From positions 17,610,501 through 17,674,500 of the forward strand of contig OZ017796.1 in NCBI GenBank assembly GCA_963969395.1: 64,000 nucleotides of DNA, read 5' to 3'. A program made the position numbers and the translations under genes. This document shows positions 11,461 through 23,072 of this stretch, in pieces; within the stretch, counting starts at the first letter, position 1; every line of letters begins with the position of its first letter. A model generated the notes under the pieces. That model did not search any database and had not been told where the DNA came from. It saw nothing but the letters and a program-made list of their open reading frames with translations. Source of the stretch: Pseudoscleropodium purum. Lineage: Eukaryota; Streptophyta; Bryopsida; Hypnales; Brachytheciaceae.

Positions 11461-14168
11461 TCAGTTAACTTCACCAATCCTTATTCGTCATTTCTCACAT
11501 TTGTATACTCTTCACTAGGGTTGGATTTGTTAAAAAATAATTCAAAAAATAGTTCGATATGGCATCTAATGAAATTTTGAGAAATTGTAACATGGCACAA
11601 TTGAATAGCATAGAAAGTGGTAGTAAAAATATTCTTAATTTTTCCCAAAACCACAAAGTTGAAGATGTGAGTATCAGTATAATCCTAAGTATTGGTGAAG
11701 CTATGAGTACTATTAAAGGTCACAAAATATTACGACGGTGTGAAATGAACTTCCAAAAATTCTAAATTGAGTTAATGAATAAAAATTCAACCAAAAAAGA
11801 AATAATTTACTATGAGGCCAAACAAATATGACTCCAATATTGTATAATAAGTTTCTTAGGCAAAGCAGGATTTTCCTAGATTTTTACCGTAACCCTGAAT
11901 GACCCAAGTGACCATTTTCTTGTCACTGCCCCTCTTTTATTAGCTTCCCAGTCTCAAATTTTGGATTTTATTTAATGAAAAAAATTCAAAGGAAAAAAGA
12001 CTATGTTGTGAATCCAATGGTGGTAGTTTCATCAAATTTTGAAGTAAACTCGGCCTTGTGGAGTTTTTTTAAGTTGAATGGTGTAGTTTAGTTGAAGGCT
12101 CATGTTTTTTGGTTCAATTTGGGCTTGGATTGAAATTAAATTCAACAAACCAATGCAATTGTTGCTCACCTTGAAAAGGATAGATCCAAAGAGCTCAAGA
12201 AAAAGATGCCAAGTATATATGCCTACTCTTGTTTTTCTTAAAAACACTACTCTCATTTACCAAAAATTGCAAAATGACCAAAATGTTGTGAAAATTTTAG
12301 ATGAACAATATCGGTTCTTTTGTCTTTCATTGAGCACAAAAGGTCATCATTTCAAAATATTTTCTCTAAAATATGCTCCTTTAAAGTGTGTTGCCTTATT
12401 TTTCTATTGATCTAAATAAAACTTCAAACTAAAATATCTACAAAATTTTGCATTCAAGTAATTTGAAAATTTTGAGGTGTTCACTTTCAATGTGAACTAT
12501 AAGATCCTATAGTTACCATTATAGAAAATCTGAACCCAACACTAGGGCTGCTTGACTACATATACATATGCATATATAGAAAAAATTAAAAAAATTAAAA
12601 ATGTGTTTTTATTTATTTGACATGATCAAAGAGTGTGCCATAGAGGACTAGGGACTAAAAGACTTTTTTCAATTTTTTTTTCAAAACAAAACAAAAACAC
12701 CTTTTTATTTTCCTGGATTTATACAATTTCAGAAAATCTAATGGCCCACTACTAGGTTTAGGTTTTCTATAATTGTTCTATCTAATCTCAAGAAAAAATT
12801 AGCAAACCAATTGCCTAAATGCTTCGCAATTTTGGTCTATTTGGAAAGTAGACACTCCTTGGGTCATTAGGGGTTAAGCAAATAGAGATTAACTAAAAGT
12901 TGGAAGAAGGATGTAGATTTTGAATGGTTTTGGCAAAATAAATTACAATACAATTAGAATCTAAATATTATCTCTGTATTTTTGCAAATTTTCCTTTCCT
13001 TTCTATCCCTACATGAACTCATTCCCAACCTTGCACCAAATGACCACATTAGTCATATTGTTAAAAAAAGACAAAAATTGCTTCTTCAACATACTTGGAT
13101 TTACTTCATTTGTTTCCTATAACTTTGGTAGTAAGCTCTTGGAAACATTTATAATCCAAATAGTCAATACTAACTCTTTTAGAGATTAAAAGACATTGCT
13201 AGCTAAAGGAGCATGTTGAAAATCAAATTTTCACATAGTTCTTGACTTCAAATGCTTTTAAGCTTACCACATAAAGTGTTAGTCTAATAATTTTTTGTTC
13301 ACTCCATTTTTAATTTTTTCAAAATTATTAAAATGATAATTCTTTAAAATTTTGAAGGTAGCATTTTGAAAGATTATAATACTAATGTAACCTTTGAACT
13401 TTTACTATTGTTTTTTCCTTGGTATACCAATTATATCATGTTATTTATCATTATTTTCTTCAATTTTCTTCAATTTTTGATACTATTTTAAGCATTTTTA
13501 AATTACTATGATTTTAAGAAAGATATTACTTCAAAAAATCTTGGCTAGTATAGTTTTGATGATTTTAAGTATGAGAAATTAAAAATATTAGGGGCCTGTG
13601 CACTTGTCTTTTTGAAAAATATTTTATTGTATAAAATATTACTATATGTAGGATGATTGCAGAAAATTCTTTTTTTTTTGTCCCATTCAATTGACCTTGG
13701 ACACATGGTTTTTTGCTCATAACTTTTGCGTTGTATATTGTTTGAATTGAAGTTTGAAATGAAGGTACGTGTGGTAGTTGAAGACATTGAGTAATATTTT
13801 CATTTAAAAATAATAATCTTACTATTTTCTAATTGGATGTCTACTTTGGCCAGTTTTGGGGGGGTTTATGTACTATTTTGACCTGAAAATGTGAATTTTC
13901 TATGTCAAATTTGAGATACAAGGACTTCTACTAAAGTTACATAAGTCCCCACAAAGGTTTTCTATAAATATTAAAGTTTCCACCTTCCACATGTACTGAA
14001 AGTGCAATACTTTTGCACTAGTGTAGTGTACACAATTTTTTTTTAACCAAAAATGAAAATGGTTGAGAAGGATCACTTTCAAGTTAGATAAAAATATTCT
14101 TTTATTATATTTTTTTGAATTCTTTTATTGTTTTCTAAAAATCAAACATCAAAATGTCCATTTTCTTG
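11461..14168. other. AT-rich intergenic stretch with dispersed repeat
   Basis: No gene was recognised. The part from about 11535 to 11760, with landmarks ATGGCAT(C)TAATGAAATTTT and CACAATTGAATAGCATAGAAA, matches imperfectly near 45328-45430, marking a dispersed repeat of unknown class. The remainder is AT-rich with homopolymer runs. Confidence 0.5.
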
Positions 14169-14465
14169 GTATTTTCCATGGTTGTCATAGTGGACGGATG
14201 TTCGGTTCGCCCGTTCGTTAGAGGTCCCGCCCGTCCGATACAGTCAACACATAGTTGACTTTCTGATAACGGAAAAATAGGCCACGTGGATGCCATGTGG
14301 ATTAAGGAACATGCTGGGCGCGGACGAGATCATCAGGGCGCGGACAAGGTGATGTGTCATTCCGCAAAATTGCACAAGTTACAAAATTAAAGCCGTCCGG
14401 ACCGTCCGTCCGTCCATCCCGTCCGATGACCCTAACTCGCCTGTTATGACAACCATAGTATTTTC
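14169..14465. mobile_element. Non-autonomous hAT-type element with 8-bp target duplication
   Basis: The element proper is 14177-14457 (281 bp), flanked by an exact 8-bp direct repeat GTATTTTC at 14169-14176 and 14458-14465. Its ends CATGGTTGTCATA and TATGACAACCATA are inverted repeats with one mismatch. The 8-bp duplication plus this type of end supports the hAT superfamily. It is a short relative of the element at 8541-9836, sharing the GTCAACACATAGTTGACTTT segment. The interior is rich in GTCC/GGAC CpG motifs and carries no open frame. Confidence 0.88.
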
Positions 14466-14939
14466 TATTGTATTTTTTTTGTATATAATTTATAGATCGA
14501 AATAAATTTTTCTAGGTTTGAATTTTTGGGGGCATACATGCTACATTTAACTACTTTTGAACTTTTGAAAGTTTAGAATTAATATTGATCACCAAGAGCA
14601 AAAAAAATGATCATCAAGAGATAATCCAAAACATTGAAAGATCAATACAAAACATTTGGAGATCTATACAAACATCAAGAGATCTATAAAAACATCAGCA
14701 AATCCCTTAATGTTTTTTTCAAGAGATCTATTGATGTATAGTCCATAATTCATTGAATAGTCCAAAAATAGTTAAATGTGGCATATACTATTATATTTCA
14801 ATGCTTTACAAATTATTCATCTTTCATTGTATGTAAAAAAATTATTCCAAAAGTCATATTATTTATTGAAATAGGTTGTTTTTTTGTTCCCAAATGGTAG
14901 GTGTTTCTTGCAATGACTATGCATCACATGGCCATGTTA
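14466..14939. other. AT-rich intergenic stretch
   Basis: No gene or element is visible. The stretch contains a short run of repeated AAACATC/AGATCTATA(C/A)AAA phrases at about 14600-14700. Confidence 0.5.
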
Positions 14940-15293
14940 GATGAAATCAGGGTTGACACGACGTCCGGACGCGGACATCAGGACGTGGACGCTGTGTCCG
15001 TAGCGTCCGCTGACATTCGCGGTCCCGGCGGACGCAGCGTCTGCCTGTCCCCAGTCCGCCCTGTCCGCTCGTCCGCCCGTCTGTCCGATTACGGCCGTCC
15101 GATCGACGCGCAGACTGATCTGGTCCACACGATCTGGGCGTCCGCCTCGGGCCGTTTGCCCCGTCCGTTCGCCCCGCCCCACCCGTCCGCTTTCCGACGG
15201 CGGTTGGGACGCTGCGTCCGCTAGCATCCGTGCGTCCGGAAAATGGACACTATTTTGGGGCGGATGTTGACATTCGTCAACCCTGGATGAAAT
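14940..15293. mobile_element. CpG-rich hAT-type MITE with perfect 8-bp target duplication
   Basis: The element proper is 14948-15285 (338 bp), flanked by exact copies of GATGAAAT at 14940-14947 and 15286-15293. The terminal inverted repeat is CAGGGTTGAC / GTCAACCCTG, perfect over 10 bp. The interior is strikingly GC- and CpG-rich, with many GTCCG/CGGAC words, in a strongly AT-rich neighbourhood. Long open frames on both strands here (for example 14937-15329) follow from base composition and cross the element ends, so they are not genes. High CpG and intact duplications suggest it is the youngest of the three hAT-type insertions. Confidence 0.92.
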
Positions 15294-16229
15294 GTAGTCT
15301 AAAGAAATTTCTATAGCAAAGTTTGACACATGAATATGTATTTAAATTAATAGAGATGGATGGACACAAATCCAAGTAGAAACTTGATCCCACCCTTGTC
15401 ACTAATGCTCCCTCCTAATTTTGACTTGGGACCACCTTCAAAAGAAGAAGAGAGAGATGTTAGCCAAGTCACTTGCTCATGATAGTCATAAATATCTATA
15501 CTACTAAACAAATTGTTTGTTTGTTTGTATGTAATGTATGGTGGGATTTCTTGAACCACTTGGTTCAATTGGTTTCCACAAAAAGAGATATTGAATTTCA
15601 AAGTTTTGATCACATTGAAAGTTAGAAGAAAACTAAGAAATTGGTTGTTGAGAATCAATGGGCTATCTAGCCATAGCTATTGGGTTATAGAGTACTACTG
15701 CCACTGCACTTTTATTAATCATGTGCCTTATTATTACTACATTAAAATTTTGTTTGTTTGTTGATACTTTATTTTAACTTTTAAAATTTTTTGCCAATAC
15801 TTTTTCTATTTTCACATGCCATTTTCAAAGAGAAAAATAAAAGTATAATACAAAAATTGATAGAACATATGATATTATTCCTGAGTGCTACTAATGATTC
15901 ATCATATTTGAAGGATTGAAAAGTGGGTGTGAAAGGAGATTAAGGAAGACTTAGCTCATACTTATGTGGCAATTATAAATGACATATACTAATGGTTTGT
16001 GGTAATGGCACATGGTATACTAAGATGTAATTGAGTCTTCAAGCTGTTAATACTATCTTAACAGTTGAGTTCCCTCCCCAAACCTCCCCTCACCAATGAA
16101 CTCGGTGAAAGTTCAATGTGTCAAGCCTCCAGGAGAACACACCAGGAAGGTCAGTGAACTCGCTGAAGAATTGTTCAGCGGCCAAGAACACGAACTCGTA
16201 GAAGAGTCTGTGATGAATTGCAACTTTGG
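15294..16229. other. Intergenic stretch, no gene seen
   Basis: Mostly AT-rich. The 103-codon - strand frame at 15347-15658 has no recognisable motif. GC content rises after about 16060 toward the unassigned open frame that follows. Confidence 0.5.
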
Positions 16230-16610
16230 TTACCGGTACAGTGTACTGTGATGCTGGACGGAGGAGCTCCGAGTCTGTTCGAGGGAGAAAAGGCCGCCCG
16301 CGGTGACATCAGTTACTGAATGATGCGGGATGCAACGCCCGCGCTCCCGCACTACAGTAACATCTTGTGCAATGTGCGTGACGACTGTGGAGCGCGCGCG
16401 GACAGCTGCGAAGGCGAGGCTTTTGTCTGGATCCTTCAATGCCTCCCCATTCACCAACCGCAACCTTGCTTGCTCTAATATGTAAAGTCTCTTTTTCATG
16501 GAAGAGAACCACTCATTCCGTCGCTTCTTTGCACTGCAGGGCTCCATTCGGCAGCTGTCCTGCATGGCTGGAACTCCTGGAAGGGAACTGAAATTAAAGG
16601 CTTCCATCAT
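16230..16610 (-). CDS. Unassigned GC-rich open frame, possible gene fragment
   Basis: A - strand frame open from the tandem ATGs at 16605-16610 to 16230 would give about 126 residues. The N-terminal half has a basic, helix-prone stretch (KKRRNEWFSSMKKRLYILEQ, then ARLRLVNGEA), which reads more like real protein than most frames here. The C-terminal half is Arg/Thr/Val-rich and unconvincing. I do not recognise a family. The surrounding 16.1-16.8 kb is GC-richer than its flanks, and the frame could be an exon of a larger or decayed gene. No splice-supported extension was found, and a chance frame remains possible. Confidence 0.2.
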   Translation of the reverse strand: MMEAFNFSSLPGVPAMQDSCRMEPCSAKKRRNEWFSSMKKRLYILEQARLRLVNGEALKDPDKSLAFAAVRARSTVVTHIAQDVTVVRERGRCIPHHSVTDVTAGGLFSLEQTRSSSVQHHSTLYR

Positions 16611-16631
16611 TGCTATTCCTCTCGTGCACAA

Positions 16632-17353
16632 TCCATCGCCATGAACCCGCCCCGGCTGGGCTGGCTCGGCGTTGACTTGGGTTGATCACATGCATGATGA
16701 TGAGGCCCCTTTGCTCGGCTGAGTTCAGTTCCGAAGGGCAGGGCGGCAAAAACGTCGCATTTCTTTCACGCCGGCATCTTTTGGGGGGCTATTTACGTGA
16801 CGTCCCGAGTAGGTAGCGTAACAGATCTCTTGTGAAGGAATCAATTTTGAAAAGAGACGGATAATGAAGTACTGGACTCATGAGGCCCTCTTTAGACTTG
16901 AGGAGAGAAGTGGTGAGAGGAAGTGTTTGTGCAATGGGATCTTGCACTTGGCATCATTCAAGGGCAAGGAATAGGCACTTCACACTTGACATTAGGGGTA
17001 GTCACACCTATTTCAACCTTAGTGCAATTCTTTGAGAATTGATACGTTGTAATTTGTAGTTGGTTGTCCATTCTTTGACTTTGGAGAATTTTTGATCTTC
17101 TACTCCTCCATTTCACCCCTCTACTGAATAGGCACTTAATCATATGTTCTTTATTTTAGCCTAGGTCTCTCTAATTGGGCCCTTATTTCAAGCAAAATTA
17201 TCCATTGCTTGCAGTTTCCATTCTCCATATTAGTTGCACCAAAACAAACGTCACACCTTTTTCATGCTAGACAACCCTCTATTGGCTCTTTGATTCTCTC
17301 ACCAACTTCTTTGACTTTTCAGAACTTTATTTCTTAGAGAAGGTGTCACTGCA
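16632..17353. other. Intergenic stretch, no gene seen
   Basis: Composition grades from GC-richer (to about 16850) to AT-rich. No coding region or RNA gene was recognised. Confidence 0.5.
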
Positions 17354-17510
17354 ACCATGGTTGTTACATTGGATAGATTACTATTCATTTCACATCCTAC
17401 AGGACAAGTTACTATTCATCAGATGTACGTCTGATGTACATCTAATGAATAGTAACTTGTCTTATAGGATGTAAAAATGAATAGTAATCTATCCAATGTG
17501 ACAACCATGA
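17354..17510. repeat. Foldback hairpin, ~75-bp arms
   Basis: The sequence from CCATGGTTGT near 17355 is mirrored by ACAACCATGA ending near 17510. The arms pair almost throughout, including GGATAGATTACTATTCATTT and ACAAGTTACTATTCAT, around a centre near 17432, with a few mismatches and one small indel. It encodes nothing. The likeliest reading is a small palindromic MITE; a transcribed hairpin precursor is an alternative. Confidence 0.88.
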
Positions 17511-18005
17511 CTACAACACATATTTTGTTAAAATGGCATCATTTTTCCGCCATTATTCCATTCATTTTCTAAGACTAGTATATAATTCAGACTGCATGTT
17601 TGAACCTAATAGTGCCAAATTTGTGAAATACCGCCATTTTAATGAAATGTCCATTCTACCCCTATTACCCCTATTATTTGGTTAGAGGGAGACAATGATG
17701 TGAACTATATTTTTATTTTCTTTGGCAAAAAAGGGAGAAAATTTTTGAATCACTTAGATTGCACCTAATGGTCTCTGTATTGGTCATCTAGAATTGAAAT
17801 CTCAAGTTCTATTTCCATGCCCATTGATGATGCTCTTAGAGCTCCAAAATTACGTAGAGGTTACAAAACTTGTAATTGAATGGATACAGAATTCCAGAAG
17901 GGTGCATCATGGAAGAATTGTCACTCTCTTAACCTTGCAACTCTTGCAAGAACTAGGAGAATCATTGAGGTAGGCAATTGAAATTATTAAGTACTTGGAT
18001 GAAAA
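17511..18005. other. Intergenic stretch, no gene seen
   Basis: AT-rich, with no recognised gene or element between the foldback and the next MITE. Confidence 0.5.
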
Positions 18006-18250
18006 CATTAAAAGATTTTTGGGGCCTCTGAATGCTTGCGAGTTATCACAGCTTGCGAATGCAGGAAACAGGTTTGGCGCAGCGGTCTGAAATGGCCGAG
18101 ACCCTATCAGGTCATTGACCAAATTTATTTATTTATTTATTTATTAATGAATTTATTTTTTTGACAGCGGGCCATTCCCCTCGCTGCGAGGAACATCTGC
18201 GGGGGAACAGACCCGAAACAAGCTTCTGGACCCCCAAAACTCTTCTAATG
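18006..18250. mobile_element. MITE-like element, CATTARAAGA-type ends
   Basis: The left end CATTAAAAGATTTTTGGGGC and the inverted right end CATTAGAAGAGTTTTGGGGG form a terminal inverted repeat. The interior has GC-rich flanks around a (TTTA)n / poly-T core at about 18122-18165, followed by a GCGGGCCATTCCCCTCGCTG segment resembling TTGGTCATTCCCTTTGCTATG in the 47770 copy. The family is thus supported by both ends and interior. No clear target duplication was found. Confidence 0.7.
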
Positions 18251-19424
18251 GGTGTATTCTTAATTTCCACAGTTTCTCTGAAAGTCATTCATCCGCCACT
18301 TGGTGGCTGCGGAGGCTGTTTAGGTTTAACGAGTACGATGATACCAAACAGACGAGTTACTGCTCTAAAGATTAGAAGAAGTCACCTTCAGTAGTCACTT
18401 CCTCCAGCAACCCACATCTACCCCTGCCTACTCCCTTCAATTTGAAGGCATTCCACTGAACTGTCATGCCATGCTGAAAGCTCCTTCCAAGTATGCCAAT
18501 CGCCATGAATCTACTCCCATTATTCCCAAGATCATGTACGAACATTTAATAATGTAAGCGGGATACATTCCAAAGGTACCTCCGAAAGTCTGACAAATCC
18601 ACAGATTGTCTCAAATGCGATGCGCTATTTACCCCCGTACAGCTCACATACACTTCAGATAGTTAAACAGAACTGTAGAAGAGGCTCTCAAGCCAGTCAC
18701 TATTGATAAGGTGTCGAAGCCAGGGAGCATGCAATCGGGATCCAACGCCAAGTTTATAAAACTATTCGCGGGGATAAGAAAGGTCTAAAAATTCACCCAC
18801 TTCAATTCCCCCCGGAGAGCTCGAAAAAGAAGCCCTGCTCGGAGAAGAGAGCCGTTTACCACCGTAAAATAGCTGTCTTTGCGATCTACTCAGCTGAGTA
18901 TTAGTTGGATGTGCGAGAGTCAACAGGTCGATACCCGCGTTAATACTGTTGCTCGTACCAAGTTTAGCGGAGCCACCCGATCCTTCCGCTAACAATCCAG
19001 TGAATGGGACTCAAATTTTTTGGCTCTTCTGCTGACACAGCTACCAACATAGGAGTACTTATTCACTTCTGTAGTCGCTGCCTCTATTCCACTCTTTGCT
19101 ACCGTCTGCTTCTCAGACGGCGTTTGAGTGTGGGACTTCCCGTTACCATTCTGCTCAAATTTGATCAACAAGCAATTGTCGAATAGCCTATCTAACATTG
19201 TTACAAGTCCGGTTACGATTTTTATTGCATAGCTTATTTTTTGTACGTACTAACTTCTGCAGGCTCCATTTCTTTTTGTACTCTTTTCAGTCAGTTCAAA
19301 TAGTTTTTCCCGCTCTTGTGGAGTTCTGAGTGCATTGCTCGAGTTCCAGAGTCACACGATCCACAGAGGGAGCTTGATAAAACTGCGATTCTGGGAGTTT
19401 TTAAGTACTGAGAAGGAATCGACA
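18251..19424. other. Upstream region of the GLOX-like gene
   Basis: This mixed-composition stretch precedes the GLOX-like start and should contain its promoter and 5' UTR. Short open frames on both strands (18762-18995, 19004-19198) have no recognisable domains. I could not place a TATA box or transcription start with confidence. Confidence 0.4.
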
Positions 19425-21310
19425 ATGGGGTCGATCAATGCAGCTCTCCTGGTTGCGGTGGTGCTGCAATGCTTGACGCTGGCAGCTGGTCAGGGCACTT
19501 GGCAAATTATTCAGAAGAATGCGGGCATATGCACCATGCACGCCGCGATCACACACTTCGACACGGCTATCCTGCTGGACCGGACCAACACTGGCCCAAC
19601 TCAGATCAAACTCCCGGGTGGACGTTGCCGCAACCAGCCCTTGGAGCGAGTCTCCAAGAAGGACTGCTACGCGCACTCCGTGATGATGAATCCTGGTAAT
19701 GGCGCCGTGCGCGCGCTCTACGTGTTCACAGACACCTGGTGCTCATCCGGTCAGTTCTTCGACAACGGAAGGCTGGTGCAGACGGGCGGGGACTTCGAGG
19801 GGAACAAGAAGATCCGAACACTGACGCCTTGCGCTGCCAGTGGCAACTGTGACTGGGTGGAGCTGGGTGAGAATTTGAACTTGGGTCGCTGGTACTCTTC
19901 CAACCAGCTGTTGCAGAGTGGGATTAGACAGATCATCATGGGCGGTCGCGGAACGGCGACTTACGAGTTTTACCCAAAACGGAAGGCTGGTGAAGGCTCC
20001 TTTAAGCTGGGCATGCTGGGTGGGTCAGACAATCTCTACCCGTTTGTGTTTTTGCTTCCCAACGGCGACTTGTTCGTGTTCGCGAACATGGACTCCGTGC
20101 AGTTGAATTGGAACACGGGGAAAGTCGTCCGGAATTATCCCAAGCTGGGTCCCAATCCTAGAAACTACCCGTCGGCTGGGTCCGCCGTGATGCTTCCCTT
20201 GAATTGGAACCAGAACTTCGGCGTGGCGGAGATCTTGGTATGCGGAGGCGCGAGTGCGGGCGTGTCGAGGTCCGGGAACGTAAACGCCCCGGCGTCGGCG
20301 AGCTGCGGACGCATTGTGGCCACGGCCGGAGCTCCGAAGTGGGCGATGTCCAACATGCCGTTCAAGCGTCACATGCAAGACATGATCAATCTGCCGACGG
20401 GAGATGTGCTCATCATCAACGGAGCCCAGACCGGGTACAGTGGATGGGGGCTAGCAAGGAATCCAGCGCTGAACCCTGTGCTGTACACTCCGGGAACCGG
20501 TCGGTTCACCACGTTGGCAAAGACGGGCATTGCTCGCATGTATCACTCCACCGCGAGCTTGCTCACAGATGGGAGGATTCTCGTAGCGGGAAGCAATACG
20601 CACCAGTTCTACACTTACACTGGAGCGTTCCCTACGGAGCTGCGTGTGGAGGCTTTCTCACCGCCCTACTTGCAAGCCGGGTATGTTCAAATGCATCCCA
20701 AATCTCCTCATTCATCGATCAAAGTACACTTTTTTGTATACAAGTATTTCAAAACCGTTATGGATATGCATTCATGCTTGGGATCGAGATCCGAAAAATT
20801 AGCGTTCCCCACTTTGTCAGGAATGTATACTTGTCCATTACTAGATTTTGCAGGTAGTGTAGTTCTTTCAATTGAGATCGTTGATGTTGGCATTCATGTA
20901 CTTGGGTTGACTCCTGGATATTTAGGCTAGTCAGCTATTTGAAGTGTCATGACCGATGGTTTCTAACGAGTCTCCTTGCGAATGGGTAATGCAGAAATAG
21001 GCCCGGCATCACGAACTACCCGAAGGCTCTCAAATACAAGCAGGTGTTCACTATAACCTTCAATGTCGGAGCCAGGAGGGGCGGTGTCGATGTGTTCCAA
21101 AGGAGCGCTCCCTTCACCACGCATGCGTTCTCGCAGGGCCAGAGGATAATGAAGCTGAAGACGAGCGTGCCTGTGAAGGTTGGCGGCGGGTATTCCGTGA
21201 CTTGCACCGCTGTTTCCGGCAACACTATCGCCCCTCCCGCGTACTACATGCTGTTCGTGGTCCAGAACGGTGTACCTTCAAAGGGTGTCTGGACAAAGCA
21301 GAACAACTAA
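19425..21310 (+). CDS. GLOX: Glyoxal oxidase-like secreted copper-radical oxidase
   Basis: Join 19425-20680, 20995-21310, giving 523 aa; the 314-bp intron has GT and AG ends and splits a Gly codon. The predicted enzyme oxidises aldehydes (or an alcohol) with O2, releasing H2O2 at the wall or apoplast. The start at 19425 is preferred over the in-frame one at 19335 because it opens a clean signal peptide (about residues 1-23, ending LTLAAGQ). Residues ~25-290 match the glyoxal oxidase N-terminal beta-propeller and ~420-520 the C-terminal DUF1929-type domain. Cofactor residues of galactose/glyoxal oxidases are all placed: Cys106 (DTWCSSG) and Tyr157 (GRWYSS) for the Cys-Tyr radical, Tyr373-His374 (RMYHST) and His462 (TTHAFSQGQR) for copper. 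Length is normal for plant members and no break is seen. The exact substrate is not determinable. Confidence 0.95.
20681..20994 (+). other. Intron of the GLOX-like gene
   Basis: The donor GTATGT follows CAAGCCGG and the acceptor GGTAATGCAG precedes AAATAGG. Joining restores ...LQAGNRPGITNYP..., the conserved entry to the C-terminal domain. Without splicing, the first exon frame runs on to a stop near 20930 in sequence that does not resemble the family. Confidence 0.9.
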
Positions 21311-22783
21311 GCTCTGTCTTTCTTGATGTGCTTAGTTTTTACGTTCAAGTTGGAGTTGTGAAATAATTTATGCAGGTGAGGTAATGCATCTGCTGAGAGT
21401 ATTGCGAGCGAACTTTGGTCAGCCCTTTTAGTGATTCCAACTTCTGCCAAGTCTCTTGACACTTCAAATTCTCTTGAGATCTGCGAAGTCTCTTGAGACT
21501 CGGCAGATGTTTGATGAGGTCCCTGTACTGTACATTGAGTGCGTTCGAAGTTGCCATCACCTGGTAGGAGGGGATGCAACTGAGAGGAAGTCAGAATAAT
21601 TTAGTAGTGTAGACGATTGATTGAATTCTTTGGTGGTCATGATTTGGTGGCCATGGTAGTCGATTTATGTAGGTGCCCTGTTCCCATGTAATTTTTTTCG
21701 ATGATCCAACCGTAGAGTACGTAGTGCCAAGTAGAGTAGGATTGGGTCAGGGGTGAATGTGAATGCAGCAGCTGGCAAGAGGCAGTGCCCTGTAACAATC
21801 AGTCGAATGGGAGGGAATTTGTTTCAAATTCTATTCTGGAACTCTGAAGATTCCGGTGATGGGCAACACTTTGTATAATCTGGCTGAATGGGTCATAGCT
21901 GTGGTAATTCTGTGAGCGTGGTTTGAGTGTCATTGGTCTCACAGCTTTTGGTTCGGCAGCCGTTGTCCGTCCAGAGGGCACAGTACATCCGTCGACGTTG
22001 GTTATAGATGAATGATCTGGAGCGATTAGAAACTGGAATCCGAACTGTTGGGTTTCGGAAGCGCTTCTCAGGCGCAATTTATGTTGGCTGGAAGCACTGG
22101 CTTGCATGCTTTTTCAACAATAAAGATGTCCTCATGCGCAACTCAAGTTTGAGTAATGTTTTATGTCCATCTCATGGTTATGAATGACCGATTTTATGTA
22201 GGGCTCATACCTCGCTTTTATTTGGTGTGATTGATGTTGGTGTTGAGCAAGAAATGCTATTCTGAATGAACTAGCTATGCTTTTCACCGAGGAAAATCGC
22301 AGTCCATCAAATCTGGAATCCGAATGGAATGTGAAATGCAAAATACGTGAAAATGTGATATTCAATGCCTTCTGGAACATGCTTTCTGTTCCTATGTTTT
22401 ACAACTAATGCAAATTATTCTCATGCGTTGCTGTCTCGTACATCTAATCCAAATGTACGTCCTTTGTGGCAAATTTATTTGGAACTAGAGAGTACATGAT
22501 GTTATGGCTCTTCGACTGTCTGGAAGCTTGAAATTTGGCTTCCTAGTTGGCCTTCATGTCATGTTCGTCATCTTCATAGAATTTCAGGGTTATGGAACTG
22601 ACTGCTTGGTTCGTCTAGTTTAGGCAGACACACGTAATTCCAGGACATGGCTTACTTACACCTTCTTTCGTAATCATTTGAATCTAGAAAGTTTGTATCA
22701 ATGCGCACAAGCTTTTGCTCTGTTAGGAACAAGTTTGAAAGTAATACATGTAGACCAGTAACGTGTAAATTTACGTGATATCA
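21311..22783. other. Downstream flank of the GLOX-like gene
   Basis: Contains the presumed 3' UTR. No canonical AATAAA was found close to the stop, and the short open frames on both strands have no recognisable domains. No element ends were identified. Confidence 0.45.
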
Positions 22784-23072
22784 TTTTATTTATTTATTTA
22801 ACAAATGGATGAACCATTGCATTTAAAAAAAATCACCATACAAAAAAACAGCCAATCCGAAGGATAGACACTGAAGAGAAACAAATCTAAAAAATGAACT
22901 AGGAGGAGGAGGACTCTTGGTCCAGATGATTTAGTTTCCATTCCTAAGAGCTAAAAGAGGAGAGTGAATTCAAATACTATCAAACTTCTATCAAATAGTG
23001 CCTGCTTGTTGGGGTTGATGATGAGTGGCAATTTGCGCTTTCATTTGCTCTACAAGATTAAAGTTTAACGTT
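22784..23072 (-). mobile_element. 5'-truncated LINE 3' end
   Basis: On the - strand this ends in a (TAAA)n-type tail (22784-22799 on the + strand reads as TTTA repeats). The body from AACAAATGG(A) aligns with the 3' end of the larger LINE starting at 23073: both carry CCATTG(C/T)ATT, CACCATAC / CACAATAC, a GCCAA...CCGAAGG / GCCAAAGG block, and the CTCTTGGTCCAGAT / AACGTGGTCCCC region. Only about 290 bp remain, typical of abortive target-primed reverse transcription. Confidence 0.75.

Noticed and set aside
14901..15329. Overlapping 107- and 130-codon frames on opposite strands
   Set aside because: Both lie mostly within the CpG-rich hAT-type MITE and run across its ends. The frames stay open because stop codons are rare in GC-rich repeats.
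20204..20857. 217-codon + strand frame overlapping the GLOX-like gene
   Set aside because: It is an out-of-frame shadow of the GLOX coding exon that continues into the intron, without family similarity.
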